From NCBI GenBank assembly GCA_000719695.1, contig JOHN01000026.1:1-64000 (forward strand): DNA of 64,000 bases. Direction: 5' to 3'. The stretch is from Streptomyces sp. NRRL F-6131 (GTDB lineage Bacteria > Actinomycetota > Actinomycetes > Streptomycetales > Streptomycetaceae). Of this stretch, positions 51,777 through 63,600 are shown piece by piece. The notes below the pieces were generated by a model, which saw only the letters and a program-made list of their open reading frames with translations, ran no database searches and was not told the DNA's origin. The stretch's first letter is position 1. The number at the start of each line of letters is the position of its first letter. The translations under genes and the position numbers were made by a program.

Positions 51777-54296
51777 TCAGCCCAGTGCCGCCCGCACCGC
51801 CGCCGCCACCTCCCCGGCCCGCCCCGCGGTGAGCGGACGGCCCTCCGCGTCGGTCAGGTAGAAGGCGTCCACGGCGTCCGCGCCCAGCGTGGAGACGTGC
51901 GCGGTCCGCACCCGCACCCCGGCGCCGTCCAGCGCCCGGCCGATCCGGTGCAGCAGCCCGGGGGCGTCGTGGGCGCGCACCTCCAGCACCGTCGCGCTCG
52001 CCGAGGCGACCGGCGGCGCCACCGCCACCACCGGCGGCGGGGTCGGGATCCCCCGCCGGCGCGGCGCGGCCGCGTCCCGCTCGGCCAGCCGGCGCGCGAC
52101 GTCCAGCGAGCCGTCCAGCGCCCGGCGCAGATCGGCCCGCAGCCGCGCCGCCTCCGGCAGCTCGCCGAACTCGGCGGCCACCGTCCAGGACAGCAGCAGC
52201 ACCGGCCCGGCGCCGATCGGGTCCAGCTCGCGCAGCCCCGCCGAGCGGACCGCGAGCCGGTGCAGGGCCAGCACCCCGGCGACCGTGCCGAGCAGCCCGG
52301 GCCGGTCCGGGACGGCCAGCAGCAGCCGGACACCCATCGACTCGCTGCCGGCCGCGTCCGCCTCGCTCTGGGCCAGCAGGGAGAGCGCGGGCCCGCCGGT
52401 CCGCGCCGCCTCCACCGCCAGCCGTTCCTGCTCCGCGGTCGGCTCCCCCTCCCCCGCCGACGGGTGCCCCCCGCCGGCGTCCGCGAAGGAGTGCGCCCCG
52501 GCCAGCCGGGCGGCGGCCCGCGCGGCCAGCCCGTCCACCAGCGAGGCCCGCCAGCGGCTCCACGCGGCCGGACCGGTGGCCAGCGCGTCCGCCTCGGTCA
52601 GCGCCCGCAGCAGCTCCAGCCGCAGCGGCGTGGTGACCGCCTTGACGACCGCCTCGACGGTGGCCGGGTCGTCCGGGTCGCGCCGCGTCGCGGTGTCCAC
52701 CAGGGTCAGGTGGTGGCGGACCAGCACCGCGAGGGTCTCCACCGACTCCGGGTCGAAGCCCATCCGGGCGGCCGTGTCGCGGACGATCACCTCGCCCGCC
52801 TCGCTGTGGTCGCCGGGCCAGCCCTTGCCGATGTCGTGCAGCAGCGCGGCCACCAGCAGCAGGTCCGGCCGGGCCACCCGGCGGGTCATCGCCGCGGCCC
52901 GCACCGCGGTCTCCACCAGGTGCCGGTCCACCGTCCAGCGGTGCACCGCGTTGCGCTGCGGCCGGCAGCGGACCCGCTCCCAGTCCGGCAGCAGCCGGCT
53001 GATCAGCCCCTCCGCCTCCAGCGCCTCCCAGACCGGCAGACAGGCCTCGCCCGCCCCGAGCAGGGTGACCAGCTGCTCGCGCGCCTCGTCCGGCCACGGC
53101 ACCGGCAGCGGGCGGCACTCGGCGGCCAGCCGACGCACCGTCGCGTAGGAGACCGTGAGCCCGTTCTGCGCGGCGGCGGCCGCGGCGCGCAGCGGCAGCA
53201 CCGGGTCCGCGGCGGGGCGCGCGCCCTGGGCGAGCACCGCCTCGCCGTCCTGTTCGACCACGCCCTCGGCGAGCGGCCGCCGCTCCACCGCGCCCCGGGC
53301 CACCGCGCCGCCGCCGCGCCCGGCCGCGCCGAACGGCCCGGTGAAGGTCCCGGTGAACGGGAACGCCCGCCGGTGCGGGCGGCGGCCCCGGGTCGAACGG
53401 GCGGCCAGCACCCGGTCCACCGCCCGCCAGGTGACGTCGGAGGCGTAGGCGATCGTCCGGGCCGCCTCGTAGACCTGCCGCAGCAGGGTGTCCGCGTCCA
53501 GCACCCCGAGCCGCTCGGCGACCTGGTCCTGGTCCTGGAGGGCGAGCCGCTCGGTGGCCCGGCCGGTGACCAGGTGGAGGGCGTCGCGGACGTCGGCCAG
53601 CCGGTGCGCGGCGGCGTCCAGGCCCTCCCGGGGCGCGTCCGCCAGCCAGCTCGCGGCGATCGCGTTGAGCGCGACCACGTCCCGCAGCCCGCCCCGGGCC
53701 TCCTTGAGGTCCGGCTCCAGCAGGAAGGACAGCTCACCGTGCCGCTCGGCCCGCTCCCGCCCCAGCTCGCGCAGCTCGGGCAGCCGCTGCGCCGCGCCGG
53801 CCCGCCAGTCGGCGAGCACGGTGGAGCGCAGCGCGGCGGTGAGCGCCGGATCGCCGGCCACGTGCCGGGCGTCCAGCAGGCCGAGCTGCGCCTTGAGGTC
53901 GGCGGCCGCCACCGCCCGGGCCTCGGCCGGGGTGCGGACGGCGTGGTCCAGTGCGGCGCCGGAGTCCCAGACCGGGTACCAGAGGCGCTCGGGCAGGGTC
54001 CGGTCCAGCCGGCCCTCGTGCAGCAGCAGCACGTCGAGGTCGCTGCGCGGGGAGAGTTCGCCGCGCCCGTAGCCGCCGACCGCGACCACCGCGACCCCGG
54101 CGGGCGCGCCGGCCGCCGCGAACAGGCCGGTCAGCCAGTCGTCGGTGCGCGCGGACAGTTCGGCGCGGCGGGCCCGGCCGCCGGGTCCGGGGGCGGTGAG
54201 CAGCCGGGCCCGGGCGGCGGCGGGGCCGTCCGGACCGGGGTCGGCCGGACCGGACCGGTCCTGACCGGAGTGGGAGTCGTCGGTGTGGGTGGCCAT
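51777..54296 (-). CDS. glnD: [Protein-PII] nucleotidylyltransferase GlnD
   Basis: 839 aa. The nucleotidyltransferase motif VGGYGRGELSPRSDLDVLLL is near residue 75. The HD hydrolase domain has LLVAALLHDIGKGWPGDHSE at mid-protein, and two C-terminal ACT domains include LLLAVPDRPGLLGTVAGVL and VRAHDAPGLLHRIGRALDG. In Streptomyces GlnD is known to adenylylate, rather than uridylylate, the PII protein GlnK. ATG start. It follows glnK by 186 nt with a hairpin between. All catalytic elements are present. Confidence 0.95.
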   Translation of the reverse strand: MATHTDDSHSGQDRSGPADPGPDGPAAARARLLTAPGPGGRARRAELSARTDDWLTGLFAAAGAPAGVAVVAVGGYGRGELSPRSDLDVLLLHEGRLDRTLPERLWYPVWDSGAALDHAVRTPAEARAVAAADLKAQLGLLDARHVAGDPALTAALRSTVLADWRAGAAQRLPELRELGRERAERHGELSFLLEPDLKEARGGLRDVVALNAIAASWLADAPREGLDAAAHRLADVRDALHLVTGRATERLALQDQDQVAERLGVLDADTLLRQVYEAARTIAYASDVTWRAVDRVLAARSTRGRRPHRRAFPFTGTFTGPFGAAGRGGGAVARGAVERRPLAEGVVEQDGEAVLAQGARPAADPVLPLRAAAAAAQNGLTVSYATVRRLAAECRPLPVPWPDEAREQLVTLLGAGEACLPVWEALEAEGLISRLLPDWERVRCRPQRNAVHRWTVDRHLVETAVRAAAMTRRVARPDLLLVAALLHDIGKGWPGDHSEAGEVIVRDTAARMGFDPESVETLAVLVRHHLTLVDTATRRDPDDPATVEAVVKAVTTPLRLELLRALTEADALATGPAAWSRWRASLVDGLAARAAARLAGAHSFADAGGGHPSAGEGEPTAEQERLAVEAARTGGPALSLLAQSEADAAGSESMGVRLLLAVPDRPGLLGTVAGVLALHRLAVRSAGLRELDPIGAGPVLLLSWTVAAEFGELPEAARLRADLRRALDGSLDVARRLAERDAAAPRRRGIPTPPPVVAVAPPVASASATVLEVRAHDAPGLLHRIGRALDGAGVRVRTAHVSTLGADAVDAFYLTDAEGRPLTAGRAGEVAAAVRAALG

Positions 54297-54352
54297 GCGA
54301 AGTCCCCGTCCGTGCTCGTGCGGGTCGGTCGAACGGCGCCGGAACGCCGTCG

Positions 54353-54385
54353 GCGGACCTGCGACCGTGGAGGTCGCAGGCCCGC
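54353..54385 (-). terminator. Hairpin between glnK and glnD
   Basis: CCTGCGACC (54358-54366) pairs with GGTCGCAGG (54372-54380), extended by GCGG/CCGC beyond one mismatch. It lies 98 nt past glnK and would reduce transcription into glnD. Confidence 0.7.
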
Positions 54386-54417
54386 GGAGGTGCTGCCGTA
54401 GTGGTCCGGGCCGAGTA

Positions 54418-54461
54418 CCCGGGCGAGGCGTCCGGACGGGGCGCCCGGGCGAGGCGTCCGG
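54418..54461. repeat. Two direct copies of CCCGGGCGAGGCGTCCGG
   Basis: Identical 18-mers at 54418-54435 and 54444-54461 (period 26), followed by a partial third (GGGCGAGGTCCGGG). They lie in the 22-65 nt after the glnK stop. Origin by slippage is likely. Confidence 0.85.
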
Positions 54462-54482
54462 GCGAGGTCCGGGCGCCGTTCC

Positions 54483-56197
<1,715 letters not shown>

Positions 56198-56292
56198 CGG
56201 CGTCTCCTCCTGACTGGGGCCGATCCGCACCCGGATTCCTGTCCCGTGCACACCCGGGGCGTCGGCGATGAGGAGGAGCGTGCCGAAGGCTG

Positions 56293-56330
56293 GTTTCGGC
56301 CGATGCGGCCGGTTGTTTCGCCGCCGTGAC
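56293..56330 (-). promoter_or_regulatory. GlnR operator upstream of amtB
   Basis: Read on the minus strand: GTCAC, 6 nt, GAAAC, 6 nt, CCGCA, 6 nt, GAAAC. This is the a1-b1-a2-b2 layout of the actinobacterial GlnR box (gTnAC-n6-GAAAC repeated), with a degenerate a2. Its downstream edge is 96 nt before the amtB ATG. Further upstream GTAAC-n6-GTCGC (about 56335-56350) could be an extra weak half. GlnR activates amtB when nitrogen is scarce. Confidence 0.8.
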
Positions 56331-56426
56331 GGGGGCGACGGCAGGGTTACACCCGCGTGAACCACGGCCGTGTCACGGGCCGGGAAGGGGTACCGTACGG
56401 CCGCCCCGCACGGGGTGTGCCCGCCA

Positions 56427-56445
56427 CGGCACCGACCGTGCCGTC
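56427..56445 (-). terminator. Small hairpin downstream of nsdA
   Basis: ACGGCAC (56427-56433) pairs with GTGCCGT (56439-56445) around a 5-nt loop, 76 nt past the nsdA stop and ahead of the GlnR box. The whole gap 56198-56520 has no gene. Confidence 0.5.
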
Positions 56446-56520
56446 CGCGGTGGGCACGGTCGGCACGGTCGGTGGGACGGACGGGGCGGGGAGAGCGGAC
56501 GGGGCGGGTGCGGCGGCGGC

Positions 56521-57975
56521 TCAGACCACCGAGACGTACTCCGGGATGTCCTGGACCACCCGCTCCTTGAGCCGGCTGACCGCGTCCACCCCCCGGTAGC
56601 GGTCCGAGGCCGCCTCGGTGGTCTTGCGCACCCGCGAGTTGAGCCGCTCGGAGCGGACCTTGGTCGCGATGTCCACCGCCTGCTCGGCGAAGACCGCCGC
56701 CTGCTCCGGCTCGTTCTGCAGCAGGTGCACGCTGGCCATGCCGACCAGGTTGAAGGCGTACGAGCGGACGTGGTCGCCGTCCTGCCGGAACAGGTCGACC
56801 GCGCGCTCCATCACCGGCGCCGACATCGAGGCGTACAGCGCGGCGTTGTCGGAGTGGTAGGCGAGGTCGCGGAAGGAGTGCGCGTTCTCGGCGTTCAGCT
56901 CGGCCGGCGAGAAGAACTTCAGCCAGTCCGGGTCGCCGTCGCCCTCGCGGATGTCGGTGAAGGTGTCCTCGGCCAGCCGGATCGCCCGGGCGCACCGGTT
57001 CACCTCGCCGATGGTGGCGTACGCGCGCGCCTCCATCGCGTACAGCAGGGACTGCTGGCGCGGGGTGGCGGTGTCGCGGCTGCCGTACTGCGCGAGGTGG
57101 ATCAGCTCCAGCGCGTCCTCGCCCCGGTTGAGGTGGATCATCTGCCGGCTCATGTCGGTGAGGATCAGCGCGCCGAACGGGCGGTCGCCGGCCTCCTTGG
57201 CGGCGTGCAGCGCCAGCACGTAGTACTTCTGCGCGCTGGGGTGCATGCCGACGTCGTAGGACATCCAGCCGGCCAGGTGGGCCAGCTCGGCGGTCAGCCG
57301 GAACAGCCGCCTGGTGGTCTGCTCGGGGTAGGTCTCCTGGAGCAGGTCGGTGACCTCGTGGAGCTGGCCGACCACGGCCTTGCGGCGCAGCCCGCCGCCG
57401 TTCTGCGCGTCCCACTGGCGGAACATGACGGTGGTCTGCTCCAGCAGTTCCAGCTCGGGCTCGGAGAGCCGGCCGGTGAACGGCTCGCCGCCGTTGGCGG
57501 CGGCCAGGATCGGGGTGGGGGTGCCGTTCGGGCCGGGGGCGAGCCAGCGCTGCATCGGCTCGATCAGCGCGGCACCGGCGGTCAGGGCGAGCGAGGTGCC
57601 CAGGAAGCCGCGCCGGTTGAGCATGAGGTCGCTGCGGGAGTAGTCGCTGATCAGCTGGACGGTCTGCGGGGCGCTCCACGGCAGGTCGACGCCGCCGCCG
57701 ACGGTGGAGACCGGCACGGCGGCGCGCAGGCCGAGGTCCTCGATGGAGACCACCGAGCCGAACCGCTCGGAGAACAGCTCGGACATGATCTTCGGGATCG
57801 GCTCGCGCGGCTGCTCGCCGTCCAGCCAGCGGCGCACCCGCGAGGTGTCGGTGGAGACGTGGTGGGCGCCGATCTGGCGGGCCCGGCGGTTGACCTGGCG
57901 GGCCAACTCCCCCTTGGACCAACCGCTGCGGGCGAACCACGTGGTCAGCTTCTCGTTGGGTTGCTTCTCTGCCAT
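56521..57975 (-). CDS. nsdA: NsdA-type negative regulator of sporulation and antibiotic production
   Basis: 484 aa. The N-terminal helix-turn-helix-like region (LTTWFARSGWSKGELARQVN, then VSTDTSRVRRWLDGEQPREP) is followed by an RR-containing hydrophobic stretch (LNRRGFLGTSLALTAGAAL, about 130-148). TPR-like helices follow from about 240 to 470 (e.g. RSYAFNLVGMASVHLLQNEP). In S. coelicolor nsdA disruption raises sporulation and actinorhodin. Its place beside amtB-glnK-glnD matches. GGGGA is 7 nt before the ATG. Confidence 0.9.
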   Translation of the reverse strand: MAEKQPNEKLTTWFARSGWSKGELARQVNRRARQIGAHHVSTDTSRVRRWLDGEQPREPIPKIMSELFSERFGSVVSIEDLGLRAAVPVSTVGGGVDLPWSAPQTVQLISDYSRSDLMLNRRGFLGTSLALTAGAALIEPMQRWLAPGPNGTPTPILAAANGGEPFTGRLSEPELELLEQTTVMFRQWDAQNGGGLRRKAVVGQLHEVTDLLQETYPEQTTRRLFRLTAELAHLAGWMSYDVGMHPSAQKYYVLALHAAKEAGDRPFGALILTDMSRQMIHLNRGEDALELIHLAQYGSRDTATPRQQSLLYAMEARAYATIGEVNRCARAIRLAEDTFTDIREGDGDPDWLKFFSPAELNAENAHSFRDLAYHSDNAALYASMSAPVMERAVDLFRQDGDHVRSYAFNLVGMASVHLLQNEPEQAAVFAEQAVDIATKVRSERLNSRVRKTTEAASDRYRGVDAVSRLKERVVQDIPEYVSVV

Positions 57976-58554
57976 GGGTCCGTCCCCATCCCGCCCGGCC
58001 CCGCGGGGCCCCGATCGTGACCGCCCGACGGTTGCGGGCTCTTGCCGGCCGTGCCGTACCGAACTTCGGCGCCGCCGTCGCGGACGAACCGTCAGTTCCC
58101 CAACTCCCGGCTCCCCAGGGCCCGGAGCGGACTCCCCGACGAGGTCCGTGTGCTGAACGTAACGCCCCGCCCACCGCCCGGGGGAGCGGCCCTGGCGAAA
58201 CGCCACCTTTCGCCACCCCCAGGAGTGAACCGAACCGAGTCGGCAGACGGTTGACTAGGAGGTCCCGACGGTCCGGCATATGCGGGCCGCCAAGTCCCCA
58301 CCGGCATCCGGCCCTTCGGGCGAACCGCCGTCGCCACAGGCGATTTCGCCACCCGCGCCGACCGACGGCCGCCCCGCGCACACGACGATCCGGCACCCGC
58401 ACCGTCCGCCACAAGACGGCGCCCGAGGCACACCACCGCAACTGGCGCACACCGGGCGCTGCGCGCCGCCACCGCACAACGCACCACGCAACGGACAATC
58501 AACACAAAGTCACCGTCCCGTAACCATCGGCAACCAGAACCTGTTGGGGGAGGC
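57976..58554. promoter_or_regulatory. 579-nt divergent region between nsdA and the prim-pol-like gene
   Basis: No credible gene; frames here are Arg/Pro/His-rich shadows. GGCGAAA (58194-58200) and TTTCGCC (58208-58214) form a perfect 7-bp inverted repeat with a 7-nt spacer, a possible operator. TTGACT (58251-58256) on the plus strand, with TATG-like sequence at 58278-58282, is a possible promoter for the plus-strand gene. Neither is certain. Confidence 0.4.
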
Positions 58555-59226
58555 ATGGACAACCTGTTCGGCGAACTTCGACTGGGGCACCTGCGGCTGG
58601 CACCGCTGGGCGCGCGCCGCCGCACCCGCGCCACCGCCAGCCAGGCGGCCGCGGAGTACACCGGCCGCTGGGGCTGGGCCGTCGTCGTCGGCGAGCCGGC
58701 CCGGGCCACCACCGCCCCGGAGCGCTGCCGCTGCGGCACCCCGCGCTGCGCCGCGCCCGGCCTGCACCCCGTCCCCGGCGTCGGGCCGGCCGCCCGCCCC
58801 GGCGCGGACGTCTCGGTGCTGTTCCCCACCGGCCGCGCCTTCGACGTCCTGGACGTCCCCGAGCAGGCCGGCCTGCAGGCACTGGTCCGGCTGGAGCGGA
58901 TGGGCACCCAGGTCGGCCCGGTGCTCGCCGCGCCCACCGGGCGCCTGCAGTTCCTGGTCGCGGCCGGCACCGCGCGCCGGCTGCCGGACCTGCTCTACCG
59001 GATGGGCTGGGACGACGCCGCGCTCGACCTCACCTGCCACGGCGAGGGCAGCTACGTCGCCGCGCCGCCCACCGTGCTCGCCGGCCTCGGCCCGGTGCGC
59101 TGGCTGCGCCGCCCCACCCGCGACAACGCGGGCTGCCCGCCCGAGGCCCGCCTGCTGCTGGGCACCCTCGCCTACGCCTGCCACCGCGGCCGCGAGCGCA
59201 CCTCCGAACCCGCCTGGACCGCCTAG
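58555..59226 (+). CDS. Bifunctional DNA primase/polymerase N-terminal-domain-like protein
   Basis: 223 aa. A helical N-terminus is followed by GWAVVVGEPARATTAPERCR and cysteines CRCGTPRC. Then comes the prim-pol-like core: GRAFDVLDVPEQAG (acidic pair D-x-x-D), GRLQFLVAAGTARR, GSYVAAPPTVLAGLGPVRWL. The same blocks are in the 143-aa protein at 3230-3661. No helicase domain or phage gene is nearby. In S. coelicolor the gene between nsdA and ftsY is a conserved hypothetical of this kind. The ATG has GGGGGAGG immediately upstream. The DNA-polymerising activity is doubtful because only one acidic motif is visible. Confidence 0.8.
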   Translation: MDNLFGELRLGHLRLAPLGARRRTRATASQAAAEYTGRWGWAVVVGEPARATTAPERCRCGTPRCAAPGLHPVPGVGPAARPGADVSVLFPTGRAFDVLDVPEQAGLQALVRLERMGTQVGPVLAAPTGRLQFLVAAGTARRLPDLLYRMGWDDAALDLTCHGEGSYVAAPPTVLAGLGPVRWLRRPTRDNAGCPPEARLLLGTLAYACHRGRERTSEPAWTA

Positions 59227-59301
59227 CACCCCGCCCGGCCCCCCTCGGCCCCCTCTCGGCCCCCTCTCGGCCCCCTCGGCGGGGCAGGGTCAGGGAACGC
59301 C

Positions 59302-59334
59302 GAAGGGCCCGCCCCTCGCGGGAGCGGACCCTTC
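59302..59334. terminator. Bidirectional hairpin between prim-pol-like gene and ftsY
   Basis: GAAGGGCCCGC (59302-59312) pairs with GCGGACCCTTC (59324-59334) over 11 bp with one mismatch, between two convergent stops (59226 and 59354). Copies of GGCCCCCTCTC precede it. Confidence 0.75.
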
Positions 59335-59353
59335 ATCGGTGGACCGGCGGTCC

Positions 59354-60556
59354 TCAGTCCCCGATCAGCGCGTCCACGAACGCACCCGGCTCGAACGGCG
59401 CCAGGTCGTCGGCGCCCTCGCCCAGCCCGATCAGCTTGACCGGCACGCCCAGCTCCCGCTGGACCGCCACCACGATGCCGCCCTTGGCGGTGCCGTCCAG
59501 CTTGGTCAGCACGATGCCGGTGATGTCGACCACCTCGGCGAAGACCCGGGCCTGGATCAGCCCGTTCTGACCGGTGGTGGCGTCCAGCACCAGCAGCACC
59601 TCGTCCACCGGGCCGTGCTTCTCGACGACCCGCTTGACCTTGCCCAGCTCGTCCATCAGACCGGTCTTGGTGTGCAGTCGCCCGGCGGTGTCCACCAGCA
59701 CGGTGTCCACGCCCTCGGCGATGCCCTCCTTGACGGCGTCGAAGGCGATCGAGGCCGGGTCGCCGCCCTCGGGGCCGCGCACGGTGCGCGCGCCCACCCG
59801 TTCGCCCCAGGTCTGCAGCTGGTCGGCGGCGGCGGCACGGAAGGTGTCGGCCGCGCCGAGCACCACCGTGCGGCCGTCGGCGACCAGCACCCGGGCCAGC
59901 TTGCCGGTGGTGGTGGTCTTGCCGACGCCGTTGACGCCGACCACCAGGACGACCGCGGGGCCGGCCTCGTGCTTGGTGGAGCGGACGGTGCGGTCGGCGT
60001 CCTTGCCGACCAGCTCGACGAGCTCCTCGCGCAGCAGGGCGCGCAGCTCGTCCGGGGTGCGGGTGCCGAGCACCTTCACCCGGGTGCGCAGCCGCTCGAC
60101 CAGTTCCTGGGTGGGGGCCACGCCGACGTCGGCGGTCAGCAGGGTCTCCTCGATCTCCTCCCAGGTGTCCTCGTCCAGGTGCTCGCGGGAGAGCAGCGAG
60201 AGCAGGCCCTTGCCCAGCGAGTTCTGGGAGCGGGAGAGCCGCGAGCGCAGCCGGACCAGCCGGCCGGCGGTGGGCTCGGGGACCTCGACGGCGGGGGCCG
60301 CCGGTTCGGCGGGTGCCTCGGCCTCCTCCTCGGGGGCGGCCGGGAGCTCCACCTCCTCGACGGTGCGGCGCGGTTCCTCGGTGGGCGGCGCGGCCTCCTC
60401 GCCGACGGCGGGCTCGCGCGGGGTCGGGGGCGCCGTGATGACGGGCGCCTGCGACTTCGGGGGCAGCTGCTGGCGTCGTCTGCCGGAAACGACGAGTCCG
60501 GCGATCGCTCCGACGGCGACCACCGCGATGACTACGGCAAGGATCACGTATTCCAT
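59354..60556 (-). CDS. ftsY: Signal recognition particle receptor FtsY
   Basis: 400 aa. The N-terminus is a single membrane segment (MEYVILAVVIAVVAVGAIAG) followed by an acidic/proline-rich linker (about 40-100). The NG GTPase has VVGVNGVGKTTTTGKLARVL, DTFRAAAADQLQTWG, DTAGRLHTKTGLMDEL and TKLDGTAKGG. It is the membrane receptor for Ffh. ATG start. It lies 66 nt downstream of smc. Confidence 0.96.
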   Translation of the reverse strand: MEYVILAVVIAVVAVGAIAGLVVSGRRRQQLPPKSQAPVITAPPTPREPAVGEEAAPPTEEPRRTVEEVELPAAPEEEAEAPAEPAAPAVEVPEPTAGRLVRLRSRLSRSQNSLGKGLLSLLSREHLDEDTWEEIEETLLTADVGVAPTQELVERLRTRVKVLGTRTPDELRALLREELVELVGKDADRTVRSTKHEAGPAVVLVVGVNGVGKTTTTGKLARVLVADGRTVVLGAADTFRAAAADQLQTWGERVGARTVRGPEGGDPASIAFDAVKEGIAEGVDTVLVDTAGRLHTKTGLMDELGKVKRVVEKHGPVDEVLLVLDATTGQNGLIQARVFAEVVDITGIVLTKLDGTAKGGIVVAVQRELGVPVKLIGLGEGADDLAPFEPGAFVDALIGD

Positions 60557-60622
60557 AACCCCCCCAGTATCCGCGACACCGGTCCGCGCGGACCGCAGGC
60601 GGCGGAGTGGATCACCGGCGGA

Positions 60623-63600
60623 TCAGGAGCGGCGCCGCCCCCGGTCGTCCCGCAGCCGCTGGCTGATCACCTGGGAGATGCCGTCGCCCTTCATGGTCAC
60701 CCCGTACAGCGCGTCGGCGGACTCCATGGTCAGCTTCTGGTGGGTGATCACGATGAGCTGGGAACTCTCCCGCAGCTCCTCCATGATCCCGATCAGCCGG
60801 CGCAGGTTGGTCTCGTCCAGCGCGGCCTCGACCTCGTCCATCACGTAGAACGGGCTGGGCCTGGCCTTGAAGATCGAGACCAGCAGCGCCACCGCGGTGA
60901 GCGAGCGCTCTCCGCCGGAGAGCAGGGAGAGCCGCTTGACCTTCTTGCCGGGCGGCCGGGCCTCCACCTCGACGCCGGTGGTGAGCATGGAGTCCGGGTC
61001 GGTGAGCACCAGCCGGCCCTCGCCGCCCGGGAAGAGCCGGGAGAACACGCCCTCGAACTGCGCGGCGGTGTCGTGGTACGCGGCAGTGAACAGCTGTTCG
61101 ACCCGCTGGTCGACGTCCTTGACGATGTCGAGCAGGTCGCGCCGGCCGCGCTTGAGGTCGTCCAGCTGTTCGCCGAGGAACCGGTGGCGCTCCTCGAGCG
61201 CGGCGAACTCCTCCAGCGCCAGCGGGTTGACCTTGCCCAGCTGCTGGTACGCCTTCTCGGCCGCCCGCAGCCGCTTCTCCTGCTCGGCCCGGACGTACGG
61301 GCGCGGCTCCCCCGGCTCCTGCCCGTCCTCGGGCGTGGACGGCGGGACGAGCCGGTCCGGCCCGTAGGAGTCCAGCAGCTCGCCGCCGGCGATGCCGAAC
61401 TCCTCCAGCGCGCGCCCCTCCAGCTGTTCGATCCGCAGCCGCTTCTCCGCCCGCAGCACCTCGTCGCGGTGCCCGGCGTCGACCAGCTTGTCCAGCTCGT
61501 CCTTGAGTTCGCGCCCGTGCTCGCGGTGCTCCTTGAGTTCGGCCTCGCGGGCCGCCCGGGTCTCCTCGAGCGCGGCCCGTTCGGCGTCCGCGCGGGCCAG
61601 GGAGACCTCCAGGCAGGCGAGCAGCTGCCGGGCGCCCGCGGCGACCGCCACGGCCACCGCGGCGTCGTGCTCGGCGCGCTCGCGGCGCTCGGCGGCCCGG
61701 GCGCGCGCCTCGCGCTCGGCGCGGGCGGCCCGGTCCAGCTGGTCGGCCCGCCCGGTCAGGGCGCGGACCCGCTCCTCGTGGGTGCGCACCGCGAGCCGGG
61801 ACTCCAGCTCGGTCTGCCGGGCCGCGGTGGCGGCCGCGGACAGCCGCTGCTGCTCGGCGGCGTCCGGCTCGTCCTCGCCGTCGGCGGCCGTCTCCTCGGC
61901 GACCGCCAGCCGCTCGGCCAGCTCCTCGGCGGTGGCGAGCAGCCGGCCGAGGCCGTCCTCGGCGCGGTCGACGGCGGCGGTCAGCCGTTCGGCCTCGCCC
62001 TCGGCGGCCCTGGACTGTCCGCCGAGCCGCCCGAGGGTGCCCGCCACCGCGGCCCGTTCGCGTTCCAGCTCCCGCCGCCGGGTGGCGAGTTGCTCCACCG
62101 CGGCGGCCGACTCGCGGCGCCGCTCGGTGAGTTCGGCCAGTCGTTCGGCCGATTCGGCGCAGCGGACGTCGAGTTCGGCGATCGTCCGGGCGGCCTCGTC
62201 CACGGCCGCCTGGGTCTCCAGCAGGCTGGGCGCGGCGCCGGAGCCGCCGTGCGCGAAGGCGGCGCCGAGCCGGTCGCCGTCGGCGGTGACGGCGCTCAGC
62301 CCGGGGTGCGCGGCGACCAGCCGGACGGCCCGGTCGAGCGTGTCCACCACCGCGATCCCGGCCAGCAGCCGGCCGACGGCGGGCAGCAACCCGGGCGGTC
62401 CGTCCACCAGTTCGGCGGCCCAACGGGCGCCCGGCGGCAACTCCCCCGCCGGAGAGCCGGGTTCGGGGGCGTCGGCGATCAGCAGGGCGGCCCGGCCGGC
62501 GTCCTCCTTGCGCAGCAGCCGCAGCGCCTCGGCGGCGCCGCCGGGCGAGTCGACGGCCACCGCGTCGGCGGCGGCACCGAGCGCGGCGGCGACGGCGCTC
62601 TCGTGGCCGGGGGTGATCCGCAGCAGTGCGGCGGCCGGGCCGAGCAGTCCGGTCAGCCGGTCCCCGGCGGCGAGCAGCGCTCCGCTGCCGTCCTTGCGGC
62701 GCAGGCCGAGCGCGAGCGCGTCCCGCCGGGCGGTCAGCGCGGCCCGCTCGCGCTCGGCGGCGGTGGCCGCCTCGCGGGCCGCCCCGAGCTCCTGCTCGAC
62801 GACTGCGAGCCGTTCCCGGGCGTCCTCGTGCGCGCTGTCGGCGTGTTCGCCGTCCTCGGCGTCGGCGTCGACCCGGGCCTTCAGCTCCTCGTACTCCTGC
62901 CGGGCGGCCGCGGCGCGCAGCAACGCCTCGTCCCTGGCCTCGGCCAGCCGGCCGATCTCGGCCTCGGCGGCGGCCGCCTTGGAGCGGGCGGCGGCGGCCT
63001 GCCCCTGGAGCCTGGCCAGCCCCTCACGGCGGTCGGCGATGGCCCGGGCGGCGTCCTTGAGCCGGCGCTCCTCGGCGAGGAGGGCGCGTTCCAGCTCCGC
63101 CTTGGCGTCGACCGCCTCGTCGAGCGCCTCCTGGGCCTGTTCCAGGGCCTCGGTCAGCGCGGCCTCCTCCTCCCGGACCCGTTCGGCCTCGCGCTCCAGC
63201 TCCTCCGGGTCCCGGCCGCGCCGCTCCTCGGTCTGCCCGCCGGCGGCCGCGTGCCGGGCCTTCGCCTCGGCCAGTCCGACGGTGCCGCGGGTGCGCTCGG
63301 CGAGCGCGGAGAGCCGGTACCAGGTCTGCCGGGCCGCCTCCAGGCCGGGGCCGAGCTGCTGGACCTGCGCCTCCAGCACGGCCTCGCGCCCGATCGCCCG
63401 GCCGAGCTCCTGCTCGACGGTGGAGCGGCGCAGCCGCAGGGCCAGTTCGTCGGCGATCTCGGCCTCGACGGCCCGGCGCAGCGCGAGCAGGTCGTCGGCG
63501 AGCAGCCGCAGCCGGGCGTCCCGCAGGTCGGCCTGGATGCCGGCGGCCCGGCGGGCGATCCGGGCCTGCCGGCCGAGCGGGCCGAGCTGGCGGCGGAGTT

